DNA of 64,000 bases from DASRTE01 sp035656095 (lineage in GTDB: Bacteria > Actinomycetota > Actinomycetes > Jiangellales > Jiangellaceae), in NCBI GenBank assembly GCA_035656095.1, contig DASRTE010000093.1, forward strand, positions 8,369 to 72,368, written 5' to 3'. Both the position numbers and the translations under genes were made by a program. Below, one piece after another: positions 50,316 to 59,683 of this stretch. Position 1 is the stretch's first letter; each line of letters begins with the position of its first letter. A model generated the notes under the pieces. The model ran no database searches. It was given only the letters and a program-made list of their open reading frames with translations, and was not told the origin of the DNA.

Positions 50316-50987
50316 CTAGATCGCTCCGGGCTGAATGAGGCCGTTCTCGTATGCGAACACGACCAACTGGATGCGGTCGGTGAGCCCAAGTTTGTTGAGG
50401 ATGTGACTGACATGTGTCTTGACGCTGCTTTCGGCGAGCTTCAGCTCCTGACCAATCGCAGCATTGGAACGCCCTCGGGTCACCAGCGCCAGCACCTCAT
50501 GCTCTCGCTTGGTCAGGCTTCGCAGCAACTCCGAACCGGCAGGGGTGGTCGGTGGTAGACGATGGGCGTATCGGTCCAGCAGCCGCCTGGTGACTGCGGG
50601 GGCGAGCAGCGCATTGCCAGCCGCGATGACGTGCACCGCGTGTACCAGCTCTTCGGCAGTTGCATCCTTCAGCAGAAAGCCACTGGCACCGGCGCGCAAT
50701 GCCTCCACAACGTAGTCGTCGAGATCGAACGTGGTGATAACCAGTACCTTGACCGATTCACCATTCATTCCGGAGGCAAGTCGCCGAGTAGCCGCTACGC
50801 CATCCATGTTGGGCATGCGAATGTCCATGACCACCACGTTCGGACGCAGGCGTTCGGCCAGCTCGACTGCTTCCTCCCCGTCTGCCGCCTCCCCCACCAC
50901 ATCGAAGTCGGGTTCCGCCTCCAGATACATGCGCAGGGCGGCTCGCATGAGTGGCTGATCGTCGGCGATCAGCACGGAGACGGTCAT
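50316..50987 (-). CDS. NarL/LuxR-family response regulator
   Basis: A 223-aa regulator: receiver domain about 1-120 with Asp9-Asp10, phospho-acceptor Asp55 (VVVMDIRMPNMDG) and Lys near 108 (FLLKDAT). A LuxR-type HTH lies at about 155-215 (LTKREHEVLALVTRGRSNAA ... SSVKTHVSHILNKLGL). The ATG at 50987 overlaps the kinase stop as ATGA, which fixes the start. It is probably the regulator of the divergent RND cassette. Confidence 0.93.
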   Translation of the reverse strand: MTVSVLIADDQPLMRAALRMYLEAEPDFDVVGEAADGEEAVELAERLRPNVVVMDIRMPNMDGVAATRRLASGMNGESVKVLVITTFDLDDYVVEALRAGASGFLLKDATAEELVHAVHVIAAGNALLAPAVTRRLLDRYAHRLPPTTPAGSELLRSLTKREHEVLALVTRGRSNAAIGQELKLAESSVKTHVSHILNKLGLTDRIQLVVFAYENGLIQPGAI

Positions 50988-52180
50988 ACCCGTTCGCCGT
51001 TCACGGGCAGCTTCGCCGAAACCTGGAATCCCGTGGTGCACCGAGGTCCGATCGTCACATCACCTCCGAGCAGCACAGCCCGCTGCCGCATGCCGACCAT
51101 CCCATGACCCGGCGTGAGGCTCTGGCCGCTTCCACGACCTTCGTCGCGGACACATAGCTCGAGAAAGTCCGGGTGATACGAGAGGTCGACCTCGGCAACA
51201 GTGGGGCCTGCGTGCTTGAGAGTGTTGGTGAGAGCCTCCTGGACGATGCGATAGGCGTTCAGCTCGACACCTGCCGGCAGGGTTCTGGGTTCGCCGTGGA
51301 CCGTGAGTTGGACGTGCAGTCCAGCTCGCTCCATCTGAGCAACGAGTGCGGGAAGCCGTTCCAGCCCGGGCTGTGGTGCCATCGATGCGTCCCCTTGAGT
51401 CCACAGAACGCCGAGTAGGCGACGCATCTCGATCAATGCCTCGCGTCCGAGGGTCCCGATCGAGTTGAGTGCGTCCTTGGCCCGCTCGGGCTCGACGTCG
51501 AACACTCGCCTGGCCGCTCCTGCCTGCGCGACGATGACGACGACGCGGTGCGCCACGATGTCGTGCAACTCGCGAGCTATCCGCGTCTGCTCCTGCCTGA
51601 TGGCCGCTTGGGTCTTGGCGGACTGCTCACGCGTCAGCTGCTTGGCTTGATCGTCCAACAGTGACGTACGCACACGGTTGAGCCGGACGCCGTAGCCCAA
51701 CAACCAGGCGGTGCCCACGGAGAGCAGGTAGTCGAGGACATCGTCGTCCAGCGGACCAGGGTTGGCGACGAAGACGGCGACGGCGCCGATCGCCAACACG
51801 CCTGCTGCAGGTCCCGATACGGCTGGCCGGCTGTTGGACGCCACGGCATAGAGCGCCATCAGCGGCGCAAATGCCAGCAGCGGTGAGGCAGACCCGAGGA
51901 GGTCGGTTGCTATGAAGGCGACGCCGCTGACCACCAGCAGAGGCACGGCAGCGGGACGTCGCAAAACCAGGGAAAAGGTTGCCGCGAGTAGTAGGGCCAC
52001 CGCGACGGTGTTGGTGAAGTCGAATCGTACTGCTCCAGCGGGAATCTCAGTGCCCTCGACAGCCCGATAGATCAGCGTACTCAGAGCTAGAGCGGTCACG
52101 AGCATGACGAGCAGGCCGTCGGCGACCAACAGGTTTCCCCGGTGGGCTCGGCTTTTCAACGCTGGCTCAGCGGCTCCCAC
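50984..52180 (-). CDS. DesK-type sensor histidine kinase
   Basis: A 398-aa kinase: N-terminal membrane region with about five or six hydrophobic segments (20-165) and almost no extracellular loop. A coiled linker follows, then the HisKA_3 dimerisation domain with His206 (TRIARELHDIVAHR) and the HATPase domain (LNAYRIVQEALTNTLKHAGP ... GRGSGQSLTPGHGMVGMRQR). The short loops suggest it senses a membrane or intramembrane signal. It is coupled to the response regulator and divergent from the RND genes. Confidence 0.92.
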   Translation of the reverse strand: MGAAEPALKSRAHRGNLLVADGLLVMLVTALALSTLIYRAVEGTEIPAGAVRFDFTNTVAVALLLAATFSLVLRRPAAVPLLVVSGVAFIATDLLGSASPLLAFAPLMALYAVASNSRPAVSGPAAGVLAIGAVAVFVANPGPLDDDVLDYLLSVGTAWLLGYGVRLNRVRTSLLDDQAKQLTREQSAKTQAAIRQEQTRIARELHDIVAHRVVVIVAQAGAARRVFDVEPERAKDALNSIGTLGREALIEMRRLLGVLWTQGDASMAPQPGLERLPALVAQMERAGLHVQLTVHGEPRTLPAGVELNAYRIVQEALTNTLKHAGPTVAEVDLSYHPDFLELCVRDEGRGSGQSLTPGHGMVGMRQRAVLLGGDVTIGPRCTTGFQVSAKLPVNGERV

Positions 52181-52352
52181 GAATCGAGCGTACGGCGCGA
52201 GTGATCACCGAAGCGGGCGAATTCGACGATTGCCGGACCTCGTGTCCCCCCGAGGGCGGAGGCAGCATCGTCCAAAACGCCGGTAGGCGTCACCTCCGGA
52301 GGAGGACTACACGATCGCATCGCCAGGCGGAAGACGCCGGACTTCGGTCCAT

Positions 52353-52369
52353 TGACACTAAGAGTGTCA
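52353..52369. promoter_or_regulatory. Perfect operator-like palindrome upstream of the RND cassette
   Basis: TGACACT-AAG-AGTGTCA is a perfect 7-bp inverted repeat in the 343-nt region between the kinase and the first RND gene, about 155 nt before the ATG. The first half overlaps a TTGACA that could be a -35. It is a good candidate site for the adjacent response regulator or another dimeric regulator. I see no other clear signal in the gap. Confidence 0.6.
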
Positions 52370-52523
52370 GGTCCATCGGGGAGGGTTGTCGGGCCGGCAA
52401 ACGGAGCTGGCTGTTCCTCTGCGTTGCTCGCCGCAACCGCATTCCGTCACGCAGCCTTTCGCGGTGAGAACGCCAGCGTGAGCGTTCCGCACGGGTTTGG
52501 GCGCTGCAGCAGAGGTGAGGACG

Positions 52524-55500
52524 ATGCGTTGGATCATCGAGTCGAGCCTCCGGTTCCGTCTGCTCGTGGTGGCAGTTGCTGCAGCGTTGCTTGGCTTCGG
52601 CATCGTCCAGTTGCGGAACATGCCGGTGGAGGCCCATCCAGAGTTCACGCCCCCGCACGTGGAGGTGCAGACCGAGGCGCTCGGATTGTCGGCCGCGGAG
52701 GTGGAGCAGTTGATCACTGTTCCGCTCGAGGCGGACCTGCTCAACGGGGTGGCGTTCCTGGACGAGATCCGCTCGGAGTCGATCCCCGGCCTGTCGTCGA
52801 TTGAGATGATCTTCGAAGCCGGTACGGACGTGTTGAAGGCACGGCAGGTCGTGGCGGAACGGTTGACTCAGGCGCATGCCCTTCCACAGGTGTCGACACC
52901 ACCGGTGATGATCGAGCCGGTGGCCTCCGCCAGCCGGGTCATGATGGTGGGCCTCTCCTCGCAGAGCATGTCCCTGATCGAGCAGTCGGTGCTGGCCCGG
53001 TGGAAGATCAAGCCGCGCCTGATGGGTGTGCCCGGCGTAGCGAATGTCTCTGTCTGGGGCCAGCGAGAACGTCAGCTTCAGGTGCGGGTGGACCCACAGC
53101 GGCTCGAGGACAACGGCGTGTCGCTCGTGCAGGTCATGGAGTCGACGGGGAACGCGCTGTGGGTGTCGTCGCTCAGCTTCGTCGAGGCGTCGACGCCTGG
53201 GACCGGCGGGTTCATCGACACGCCGAACCAACGCCTGAGTGTGCAGCACATCTCCCCGATCGTGAACGCCGAGGACCTCTCGCAGATCACCGTCGAGGGC
53301 ACCAACGACAGGATTCTCCGCCTGGGCGACATCGCCGAGGTCGTGGAGGACCACCAGCCACTGATCGGAGATGCGGTCGGCACGGACGGCGCAAGCCTCA
53401 TGCTGGTCATCGAGAAGTTCCCCGGGACCAGCACTCAGCAGGTCACCAAGGACCTGGACGCGGCGATCGCGGCTCTCGCCCCCGGGCTGCCGGGCGTGCA
53501 GATGGACACGACGGTCTACCGGCCAGCCGGCTACCTCGATAGTGCCATCGGCAACCTCGGTTTGGCGCTGCTGATCGGCCTCTTCCTGTTGCTCGTGGCG
53601 CTCGTCCTCATCCTTTTCGACTGGCGGGCGGCCATTATCAGCATCGTTACCATTCCGCTGTCCCTGGCTGCGGCCGGGGTCGTGTTGTACCTGCTGGGTG
53701 CCACGATCAACGCGATGGTCGTGGCAGGCCTGGTGGTTGCGATCGGTGCTCTGGTCGCCGATGCCGTCCTCGACGTCGACAACATGCAACGACGCCTACG
53801 GGAACACCGACAGCAAGGCGAATACGAGGGCGCCGCCCGGTCGGCCGCCGGCGCCGTGCTGGACGCCGCGCTCGAGATGCGCGGTTCGGCGCTCTTCGCA
53901 ACGTTGATCATCCTGGTCGCGGCAGTTCCGGTGGCGCTGCTCGAAGGGTTGACCGGATCGTTCACGCGGCCCCTCGTGCTCTCCTACGCGTTGGCGGTGC
54001 TCGCCTCGATGGTTGTGGCGCTGACCGTGACACCCGCACTGGGGCTGCTCTTGTCTTCTGGCGATCGGCGCAATCGTGCCGAGTCGCCGATCATCCGCTG
54101 GCTGCAGCCGCGCTACAACCGGGCCCTGACCTCGGTCGTACGCAACTCTCGATGGGCGTATGTTGCCGTCGCTGCGCTCCTGTTGGCAGGCCTCGCGACG
54201 CTGCCGCTTCTGCGTACGCCGCAACTGCTCCCCCCGCTGCGGGAGCGGCAGCTGGTGATCGAGTGGGACGGCGCGCCCGGCACGTCGCATCCGGAGATGT
54301 CACGGATCGTGGCCCAGGCGAGCAACGAGCTGCGCGACATCTCCGGTGTCCAGGACGTCAGCGCCCACGTGGGCAGGGCGATCACGTCCGACGAAGTGGT
54401 CGGTGTCAACTCCAGCGAGCTTTGGATCACCATTCGGCCAGACGCCGACTATGAGCAGACGGTGGCTGCGGTACGCGAAGTGGTCAGCGGGTACCCAGGT
54501 CTTACCGGGGATGTCGAGCTCTACCCGGAGCAGCGCATTCGAGAGGTTCGGACGGGTGTGGATGAGGACCTCGTGGTGCGTGTGTTCGGCCAGGACCTGT
54601 CCATCCTGCGTGCGAAGGCCGAAGAGCTACGCGAGGCCATCAGCGGGATAGACGGCGTCGCCGACCCCACCGTGGATCTGGGCGTGGAGGAGCCAACGGT
54701 TGAGGTCGAGGTCGACCTGGCGGCGGCGCAGCGCCACGGCATCAAGCCCGGCGACGTCCGTCGCGCGGCGGCCACGCTGTTGTCCGGCGTGGCAGTCGGA
54801 AACCTCTTCGAAGAGCAGAAGGTCTTCGACGTCGTCGTGTGGGGGGTACCGGAGATCCGGCAGAGCGTGACCGACATCCCTGAGCTGCTCGTCGACACAC
54901 CGTCCGGCGGTCATGTGCGAATGGGGGACGTCGCCGATGTACGAATCGTCTCCGCGCCCACGGTCATCCGTCGCGAGTCGGTGGCGCGCGTCGTGGACGT
55001 GGCGTTCAACGTGAGCGGACGCAACGCCGGAGATGTGATGGCCGAGGTCGACCGTGCCGTCAGGAACGTCGAGTTCCCGCTCGAATATCACGCGGAGTTG
55101 CTAGGGCAGCTGATGGAGGAACGAAACGCTGCTCAGCGCACGTTCGGGTACGCGATCGCCGCTGTGATCGGAATCCTGCTCCTGCTCCAAGCGGCGTTTC
55201 GCAGCTGGCGGTTGGCGCTGATGCTTCTCCTCACTCTGCCGGCCGCATTGGCTGGTGGAGCGCTGGGGGCGCTGGCCGGCGCACGAACCTTCACGCTTGC
55301 CGCAATGCTCGGCTTCCTGACCGTGCTGGGAATCACGGTCCGTCACGGCATTCTGCTGGTTCGTCAGTATCGGGAGGCGGAGCTCGGCGAGCCCCACGCC
55401 TCTCGTGACGACCTGGTCGTCCGCGGAACCCGGGAGCAGTTCGCGCCCATCCTGCTGACCGCCGTGGGGACGGCGCTGATGCTGGTGCCGCTCCAAGTAC

Positions 55501-55730
55501 TCGGGAACGAGCCGGGTCTCGAGGTGATCCGGCCGGTGGCCATCGTCGTACTGGGCGGGCTCGTGACGTCTGCCTTCTTCACTCTGTTCGTCCTACCGAC
55601 GTTGTACCTGCGGTTCGCATCGACACCGGAACCGGACGTAGCGGATCCGTTCCTCGCGCCAGTGCCGCGTCAACCCGAACGGGGAAGGCAGCTCGTCACG
55701 CTGAGGGGGAACCTCGATGCAGCACCGTGA
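52524..55730 (+). CDS. RND-family efflux permease (first of pair, altered proton relay)
   Basis: A 1068-aa inner-membrane pump of the CusA/AcrB superfamily from the ATG at 52524 (AGAGG 8 nt upstream). It has the usual 12-helix, two-porter-domain layout, starting MRWIIESSLRFRLLVVAVAA. In TM4 the family DD pair reads V-A412-D413-A (GALVADAVLDVDN), so one of the two proton-relay Asp residues is Ala. The partner RND downstream has D412-D413. The matched numbering suggests paralogous subunits that may work as a heteromer, as MdtB/MdtC do. The substrate is unknown. Confidence 0.88.
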   Translation: MRWIIESSLRFRLLVVAVAAALLGFGIVQLRNMPVEAHPEFTPPHVEVQTEALGLSAAEVEQLITVPLEADLLNGVAFLDEIRSESIPGLSSIEMIFEAGTDVLKARQVVAERLTQAHALPQVSTPPVMIEPVASASRVMMVGLSSQSMSLIEQSVLARWKIKPRLMGVPGVANVSVWGQRERQLQVRVDPQRLEDNGVSLVQVMESTGNALWVSSLSFVEASTPGTGGFIDTPNQRLSVQHISPIVNAEDLSQITVEGTNDRILRLGDIAEVVEDHQPLIGDAVGTDGASLMLVIEKFPGTSTQQVTKDLDAAIAALAPGLPGVQMDTTVYRPAGYLDSAIGNLGLALLIGLFLLLVALVLILFDWRAAIISIVTIPLSLAAAGVVLYLLGATINAMVVAGLVVAIGALVADAVLDVDNMQRRLREHRQQGEYEGAARSAAGAVLDAALEMRGSALFATLIILVAAVPVALLEGLTGSFTRPLVLSYALAVLASMVVALTVTPALGLLLSSGDRRNRAESPIIRWLQPRYNRALTSVVRNSRWAYVAVAALLLAGLATLPLLRTPQLLPPLRERQLVIEWDGAPGTSHPEMSRIVAQASNELRDISGVQDVSAHVGRAITSDEVVGVNSSELWITIRPDADYEQTVAAVREVVSGYPGLTGDVELYPEQRIREVRTGVDEDLVVRVFGQDLSILRAKAEELREAISGIDGVADPTVDLGVEEPTVEVEVDLAAAQRHGIKPGDVRRAAATLLSGVAVGNLFEEQKVFDVVVWGVPEIRQSVTDIPELLVDTPSGGHVRMGDVADVRIVSAPTVIRRESVARVVDVAFNVSGRNAGDVMAEVDRAVRNVEFPLEYHAELLGQLMEERNAAQRTFGYAIAAVIGILLLLQAAFRSWRLALMLLLTLPAALAGGALGALAGARTFTLAAMLGFLTVLGITVRHGILLVRQYREAELGEPHASRDDLVVRGTREQFAPILLTAVGTALMLVPLQVLGNEPGLEVIRPVAIVVLGGLVTSAFFTLFVLPTLYLRFASTPEPDVADPFLAPVPRQPERGRQLVTLRGNLDAAP

Positions 55731-56205
55731 GCAGCCGACTAGGCAACGCATCACGCACTGGGTCGTCGGCGTGTCGCTGGCCGCCGTTGCCCTCTCGGCG
55801 TGCGCAGGCACCCCGGAGGAGACGGCCCCTCACGCCGAATCTGTAAAGATCGAGTCGATGGAGGGCTCGGAGCTGGCACAGCTCACCCTGACGGATCAGG
55901 CAGCCGAACGACTGGACATCCAGACGGCTCCCGTCGACGAGGCGATGGTGGCGGCGACTGCGACCGGCGCAGGCGCCCTGGTTCAGCGGCGCGTCGTGCC
56001 ATATGCCGCTGTCCTCTACGACCGGGCGGGCGACACCTGGGCGTACACCAACCCGCGGCCTCTCGTGTTCATCCGGCAAGCAATCACGGTGGACTACATC
56101 GACGGCCATCAGGCCGTTCTGTCCGCCGGTCCGGACATCGGCACACAGGTCGTCATCGTCGGCGCAACAGAGCTCTTCGGCGCCGAGGTCGGCGTCGACC
56201 ACTGA
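55717..56205 (+). CDS. Short periplasmic-adaptor-like lipoprotein
   Basis: A 162-aa secreted protein: a hydrophobic signal (WVVGVSLAAVALSACAG) with the lipobox ALSAC, so it is probably lipid-anchored on the outer face of the membrane. The rest (VVPYAAVLYDRAGDTWAYTN, then GHQAVLSAGPDIGTQVVIVG, ending ATELFGAEVGV) resembles the membrane-proximal part of RND adaptor proteins. It lacks the hairpin and lipoyl domains that reach an outer-membrane channel. It overlaps the first RND gene by 14 nt and lies 22 nt before the second. Confidence 0.8.
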   Translation: MQHREQPTRQRITHWVVGVSLAAVALSACAGTPEETAPHAESVKIESMEGSELAQLTLTDQAAERLDIQTAPVDEAMVAATATGAGALVQRRVVPYAAVLYDRAGDTWAYTNPRPLVFIRQAITVDYIDGHQAVLSAGPDIGTQVVIVGATELFGAEVGVDH

Positions 56206-56227
56206 TCAGTCGGGGGCGTTGCAGGTG

Positions 56228-59200
56228 ATGCGCTGGATCGTGGGATCGAGCTTGAGACTGCGGTTCATCGTGGTCGCGATCGCCGCGATGATGATGTACT
56301 TCGGCCTCGCCCAGATTCGTGACATGCCGGTCGACGTCTTTCCGGAGTTCGCACCGCCCCGAGTAGAGATCCAGACTCCGTCACTCGGGCTGTCCGCCGG
56401 TGAGGTGGAGTCCCTGGTGACCGTCCCTCTCGAGCAGGCTCTGCAGGGCGTGGAAAACCTCGATGAGATTCGATCCAAGTCGGTGCCCCAGCTCTCGTCG
56501 ATCCAGCTCATTTTCGAGCCGGGCACCGACCTGCTCGAGTCTCGGCGGCTGGTCCAGGAGCGCATCGACGCGGTGACGTCACAGCTTCCCACCTGGGCCA
56601 GTCCCCCATTCATGATCCAGCCACTGTCGGCCACAAGCCGGGTCATGAAGATCGGCTTGTCGTCGACGGAACGATCGTTGATCGAAATGTCGATGATCTC
56701 CTACTGGACCATCAGAGAGCGTCTGCTCCGCGTTCCCGGCGTAGCAAACGTCGCCATCTGGGGCGAGCGGTTGCAGATGCTCCAGGTGCAGACCGAACCC
56801 GAACGCCTTGCGGCGCACGACGTCTCGATGCAACAGGTCATGGCGGCGACATCTCAGGCGCTGGACGCCGGCCTGCTCCAGTTCTCGACCGGATCGCTGA
56901 TCGGCACCGGCGGATTCGTTGAGACCCCCAACCAGCGGCTGAGCATCCGTCACGTCCAACCCATCACCACGCCTGCCGAGCTGGCTCAGGTGGCCGTCGC
57001 AGAGAAGGACGGCAGAACGGTTCGCCTGCAGGACGTCGCAGATGTGGTCGAGGATCACCAGCCGCTCATCGGCGATGCGGTCATCAACGATGGCCCCGGA
57101 CTCATGCTCATCGTCGAGAAGCTTCCCTGGGGCAACACCCTCGACATCACCCGCGGTGTCGAGCAGGCCATGGCCGACCTGGCCCCGGGCCTGTCCGGCA
57201 TCGAGGTCGACACCACCATCTTCCGGCCGGCCACGTTCGTGGAGATGTCCATAGAGAACCTGGGCTTGGCGATGCTGCTCGGCTTCCTGCTCGTGGTGAT
57301 CATCATCGTTGCCTTCCTGTTCGAGTGGCGAGTCGCCCTGATCAGCGTGGTGACGATTCCGTTGTCGCTGATGGCGGCGGTGCTCGTCCTCCATTGGCGC
57401 GGGACAACGGTGAACACGATGGTGCTCGCAGGGCTCGTGATCGCCCTTGGCGTCATCGTCGACGACGCGATCATTGACGTCGAGAACATCCTGCGGCGGC
57501 TGCGCCAAAACCGGCGAGAGCACAGTGGCAAGTCGACGGCGGCGGTCATCTTGGAGGCGTCCCTCGAGGTTCGGGGGCCGATCATCTATGCCACCTTGAT
57601 CATCGTGGCGTCGGCGCTGCCGGTCTTCTTCCTCTCCGGCCTGACCGGAGCGTTCTTCAAGCCGCTGGCGCTCTCCTACACGCTGGCCACCCTCGCGTCG
57701 CTCGTGGTGGCGCTGACGGTAACGCCGGCGCTTACGCTGATCATGCTGCGGAAATCCGCGCTCGAGCGGCGGGATTCCCCGCTGGTGAGGTGGCTGCAGG
57801 GCGGCTACCAAGCGTTGTTGGCCCGAGTGGTCAGCCGGCCGCGCCGGGCATACGCAGCGGTCGGCGTCGTGTTCCTGGCCGGCGCCGCGACCCTGCCTCT
57901 GCTCGGGCAGTCGCTGCTGCCCTCCTTCAAGGAACGCGACTTCCTCATGCACTGGGTGACCGATCCCAGCGCCTCCCATCCGGAGGAGACCCGGGTCACT
58001 GTCAGGGCCAGTGAGGAGCTGCGAGCCATCCCCGGTGTCCGCAACTTCGGTGCTCACATCGGTCAGGCATTGCTCATGGACGAGGTGGTCGGCGTCAACT
58101 TCGGTGAGAACTGGATCAGCGTCGATCCGGAGGTCGACTATGACAAGACGCTAGCTGCCGTGCAGGAGGTGGTCGACGGGTATCCGGGGATCTACCGGGA
58201 CGTGCAGACGTACCTGAAGGAGCGGATTCGGGAGGTGCTGACCGGCGCTAGCGAGGCAGTGGTGGTCCGCCTCTACGGCGAAGACCTGAACACGCTCCGA
58301 GCGACCGCACAAGAGGTTCAGCAGGCGCTGTCAGAGGTCGACGGCCTCGTGGAGGAGCACGTGGATCTGGCGGTGGACATACCCCAGATCGAGGTGCGGG
58401 TAGACCTTGCTGCCGCCGAACGTCACGGACTCAAACCCGGGGACGTACGCCGCGCGGCCGGCGTGCTGGTGGCCGGTGAAGAGGTCGGCGACATGTTCCG
58501 CGGCGGCAAAGCGTACGACGTGCAGGTGTGGAGTACGCCGGAGACACGAATCAGCCTGACCAGCATCCAACAACTGCCGATCGACACACCGGCCGGCGAC
58601 CGAGTGCTGCTGGAGGAGGTCGCGGACGTGCGCGTTGCTCCGACACCGAACCAGATCGAGCGCGACCAGGGCTCTCGGCGACTCGACGTGGGGGCTAACG
58701 TGAGCGACGGGGCGGACCTGGGTGCGATCGTGAGCGACGTCCAGGACAGCTTGCAGCGCGTGCAATTCCCCCTCGGCGTACACGCTGAGGTGCTCGGCGA
58801 GCACGCCGAACGACAGGCCGCCCAGCAGCGTCTGCTGACCTTCGGTGCCATTGCAGCGATCGCGATCTTCCTGCTACTTCAGGCCGCCTTCGGCAGCTTC
58901 CGGCTGGCCACCCTGTCGTTCCTGACATTGCCGATCGCCTTGGTCGGTGGAGTCCTTGCCACTCTGGCCAGCGGGGGCATCATCTCGCTTGGCTCATTGG
59001 TCGGCTTCTTCACCGTCTTCGGGATCGCCGCCCGCAACGGCATCCTGATGATCAACCATTTTCAGCATCTGGAGGACGTCGAAGGCGTGCCGTTCGGGCC
59101 TGAGCTGGTGCTCCGCGGGGCCCGGGAGCGGCTGTCGCCGATCTTGATGACGTCCTTGGCGACAGGGCTCGCCCTGGTTCCTCTCGTGGTCGCCGGTCAG

Positions 59201-59368
59201 ATCCCAGGGCACGAGATCGAGCACCCGCTGGCCGTGGTCATCCTGGGCGGCCTGGCCACGTCGACGTTTCTCAACCTGTTCGTGGTCCCGTCGTTGTACC
59301 TACGTTTCGCGAAGGGTTGGCGACGGACACCGCGCGGCGAGCGAACGCTGTTACCTCAGTCGGCATAG
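56228..59368 (+). CDS. RND-family efflux permease (second of pair)
   Basis: A 1046-aa pump from the ATG at 56228 (an in-frame GTG sits just before), starting MRWIVGSSLRLRFIVVAIAA. It is clearly related to the first RND (shared TPNQRLS and VEDHQPLIGDAV motifs) but keeps the intact relay VDDAIIDVENI (D412, D413) and GIAARNGILMINHFQ in TM10. It is the last gene of the RND-lipoprotein-RND cassette; 119 nt later comes tRNA-Tyr. Metal or hydrophobic-drug substrates are both possible. Confidence 0.9.
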   Translation: MRWIVGSSLRLRFIVVAIAAMMMYFGLAQIRDMPVDVFPEFAPPRVEIQTPSLGLSAGEVESLVTVPLEQALQGVENLDEIRSKSVPQLSSIQLIFEPGTDLLESRRLVQERIDAVTSQLPTWASPPFMIQPLSATSRVMKIGLSSTERSLIEMSMISYWTIRERLLRVPGVANVAIWGERLQMLQVQTEPERLAAHDVSMQQVMAATSQALDAGLLQFSTGSLIGTGGFVETPNQRLSIRHVQPITTPAELAQVAVAEKDGRTVRLQDVADVVEDHQPLIGDAVINDGPGLMLIVEKLPWGNTLDITRGVEQAMADLAPGLSGIEVDTTIFRPATFVEMSIENLGLAMLLGFLLVVIIIVAFLFEWRVALISVVTIPLSLMAAVLVLHWRGTTVNTMVLAGLVIALGVIVDDAIIDVENILRRLRQNRREHSGKSTAAVILEASLEVRGPIIYATLIIVASALPVFFLSGLTGAFFKPLALSYTLATLASLVVALTVTPALTLIMLRKSALERRDSPLVRWLQGGYQALLARVVSRPRRAYAAVGVVFLAGAATLPLLGQSLLPSFKERDFLMHWVTDPSASHPEETRVTVRASEELRAIPGVRNFGAHIGQALLMDEVVGVNFGENWISVDPEVDYDKTLAAVQEVVDGYPGIYRDVQTYLKERIREVLTGASEAVVVRLYGEDLNTLRATAQEVQQALSEVDGLVEEHVDLAVDIPQIEVRVDLAAAERHGLKPGDVRRAAGVLVAGEEVGDMFRGGKAYDVQVWSTPETRISLTSIQQLPIDTPAGDRVLLEEVADVRVAPTPNQIERDQGSRRLDVGANVSDGADLGAIVSDVQDSLQRVQFPLGVHAEVLGEHAERQAAQQRLLTFGAIAAIAIFLLLQAAFGSFRLATLSFLTLPIALVGGVLATLASGGIISLGSLVGFFTVFGIAARNGILMINHFQHLEDVEGVPFGPELVLRGARERLSPILMTSLATGLALVPLVVAGQIPGHEIEHPLAVVILGGLATSTFLNLFVVPSLYLRFAKGWRRTPRGERTLLPQSA

Positions 59369-59487
59369 CGGACGACCCCGAACCAGGTCGACGGCAGCGG
59401 TGGCGGTGGCGCTTGAACCCTCGGACGAGCTCGCGTCCCACCGAAGACACTCGTGGCCCCGACCTTCCGCTGGTCAGGGCCACAGGG

Positions 59488-59569
59488 TGGCAGGTGTTGG
59501 ATTCGAACCAACGTAGGCGAAGCCGACGGATTTACAGTCCGCTCCCTTTGGCCACTCGGGCAACCTGCC
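59488..59569 (-). tRNA. tRNA-Tyr (anticodon GTA)
   Basis: An 82-nt class II tRNA: acceptor GGCAGGT/ACCTGCC, anticodon stem GCGGA/TCCGT around CTGTAAA, a long variable arm and T arm GTTGG-TTCGAAT-CCAAC. No encoded CCA. The accessory block lies on its 3-prime side, the side where integrases usually insert. Confidence 0.97.
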
Positions 59570-59683
59570 TGGTGTCAGGCGAAATCCTGACCGGCTGAGA
59601 GAATACATGAGGCCAGACCGACCGGGCAGGACAGCAACGGTGCGGCAAACGCCGGCAACGCGGAAACATGGAGGGAGCACCAG

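Noticed and set aside
56579..58057. 492-codon minus-strand frame inside the second RND gene
   Set aside because: Antisense shadow rich in Gln/Asp/His; the RND protein on the plus strand is certain.
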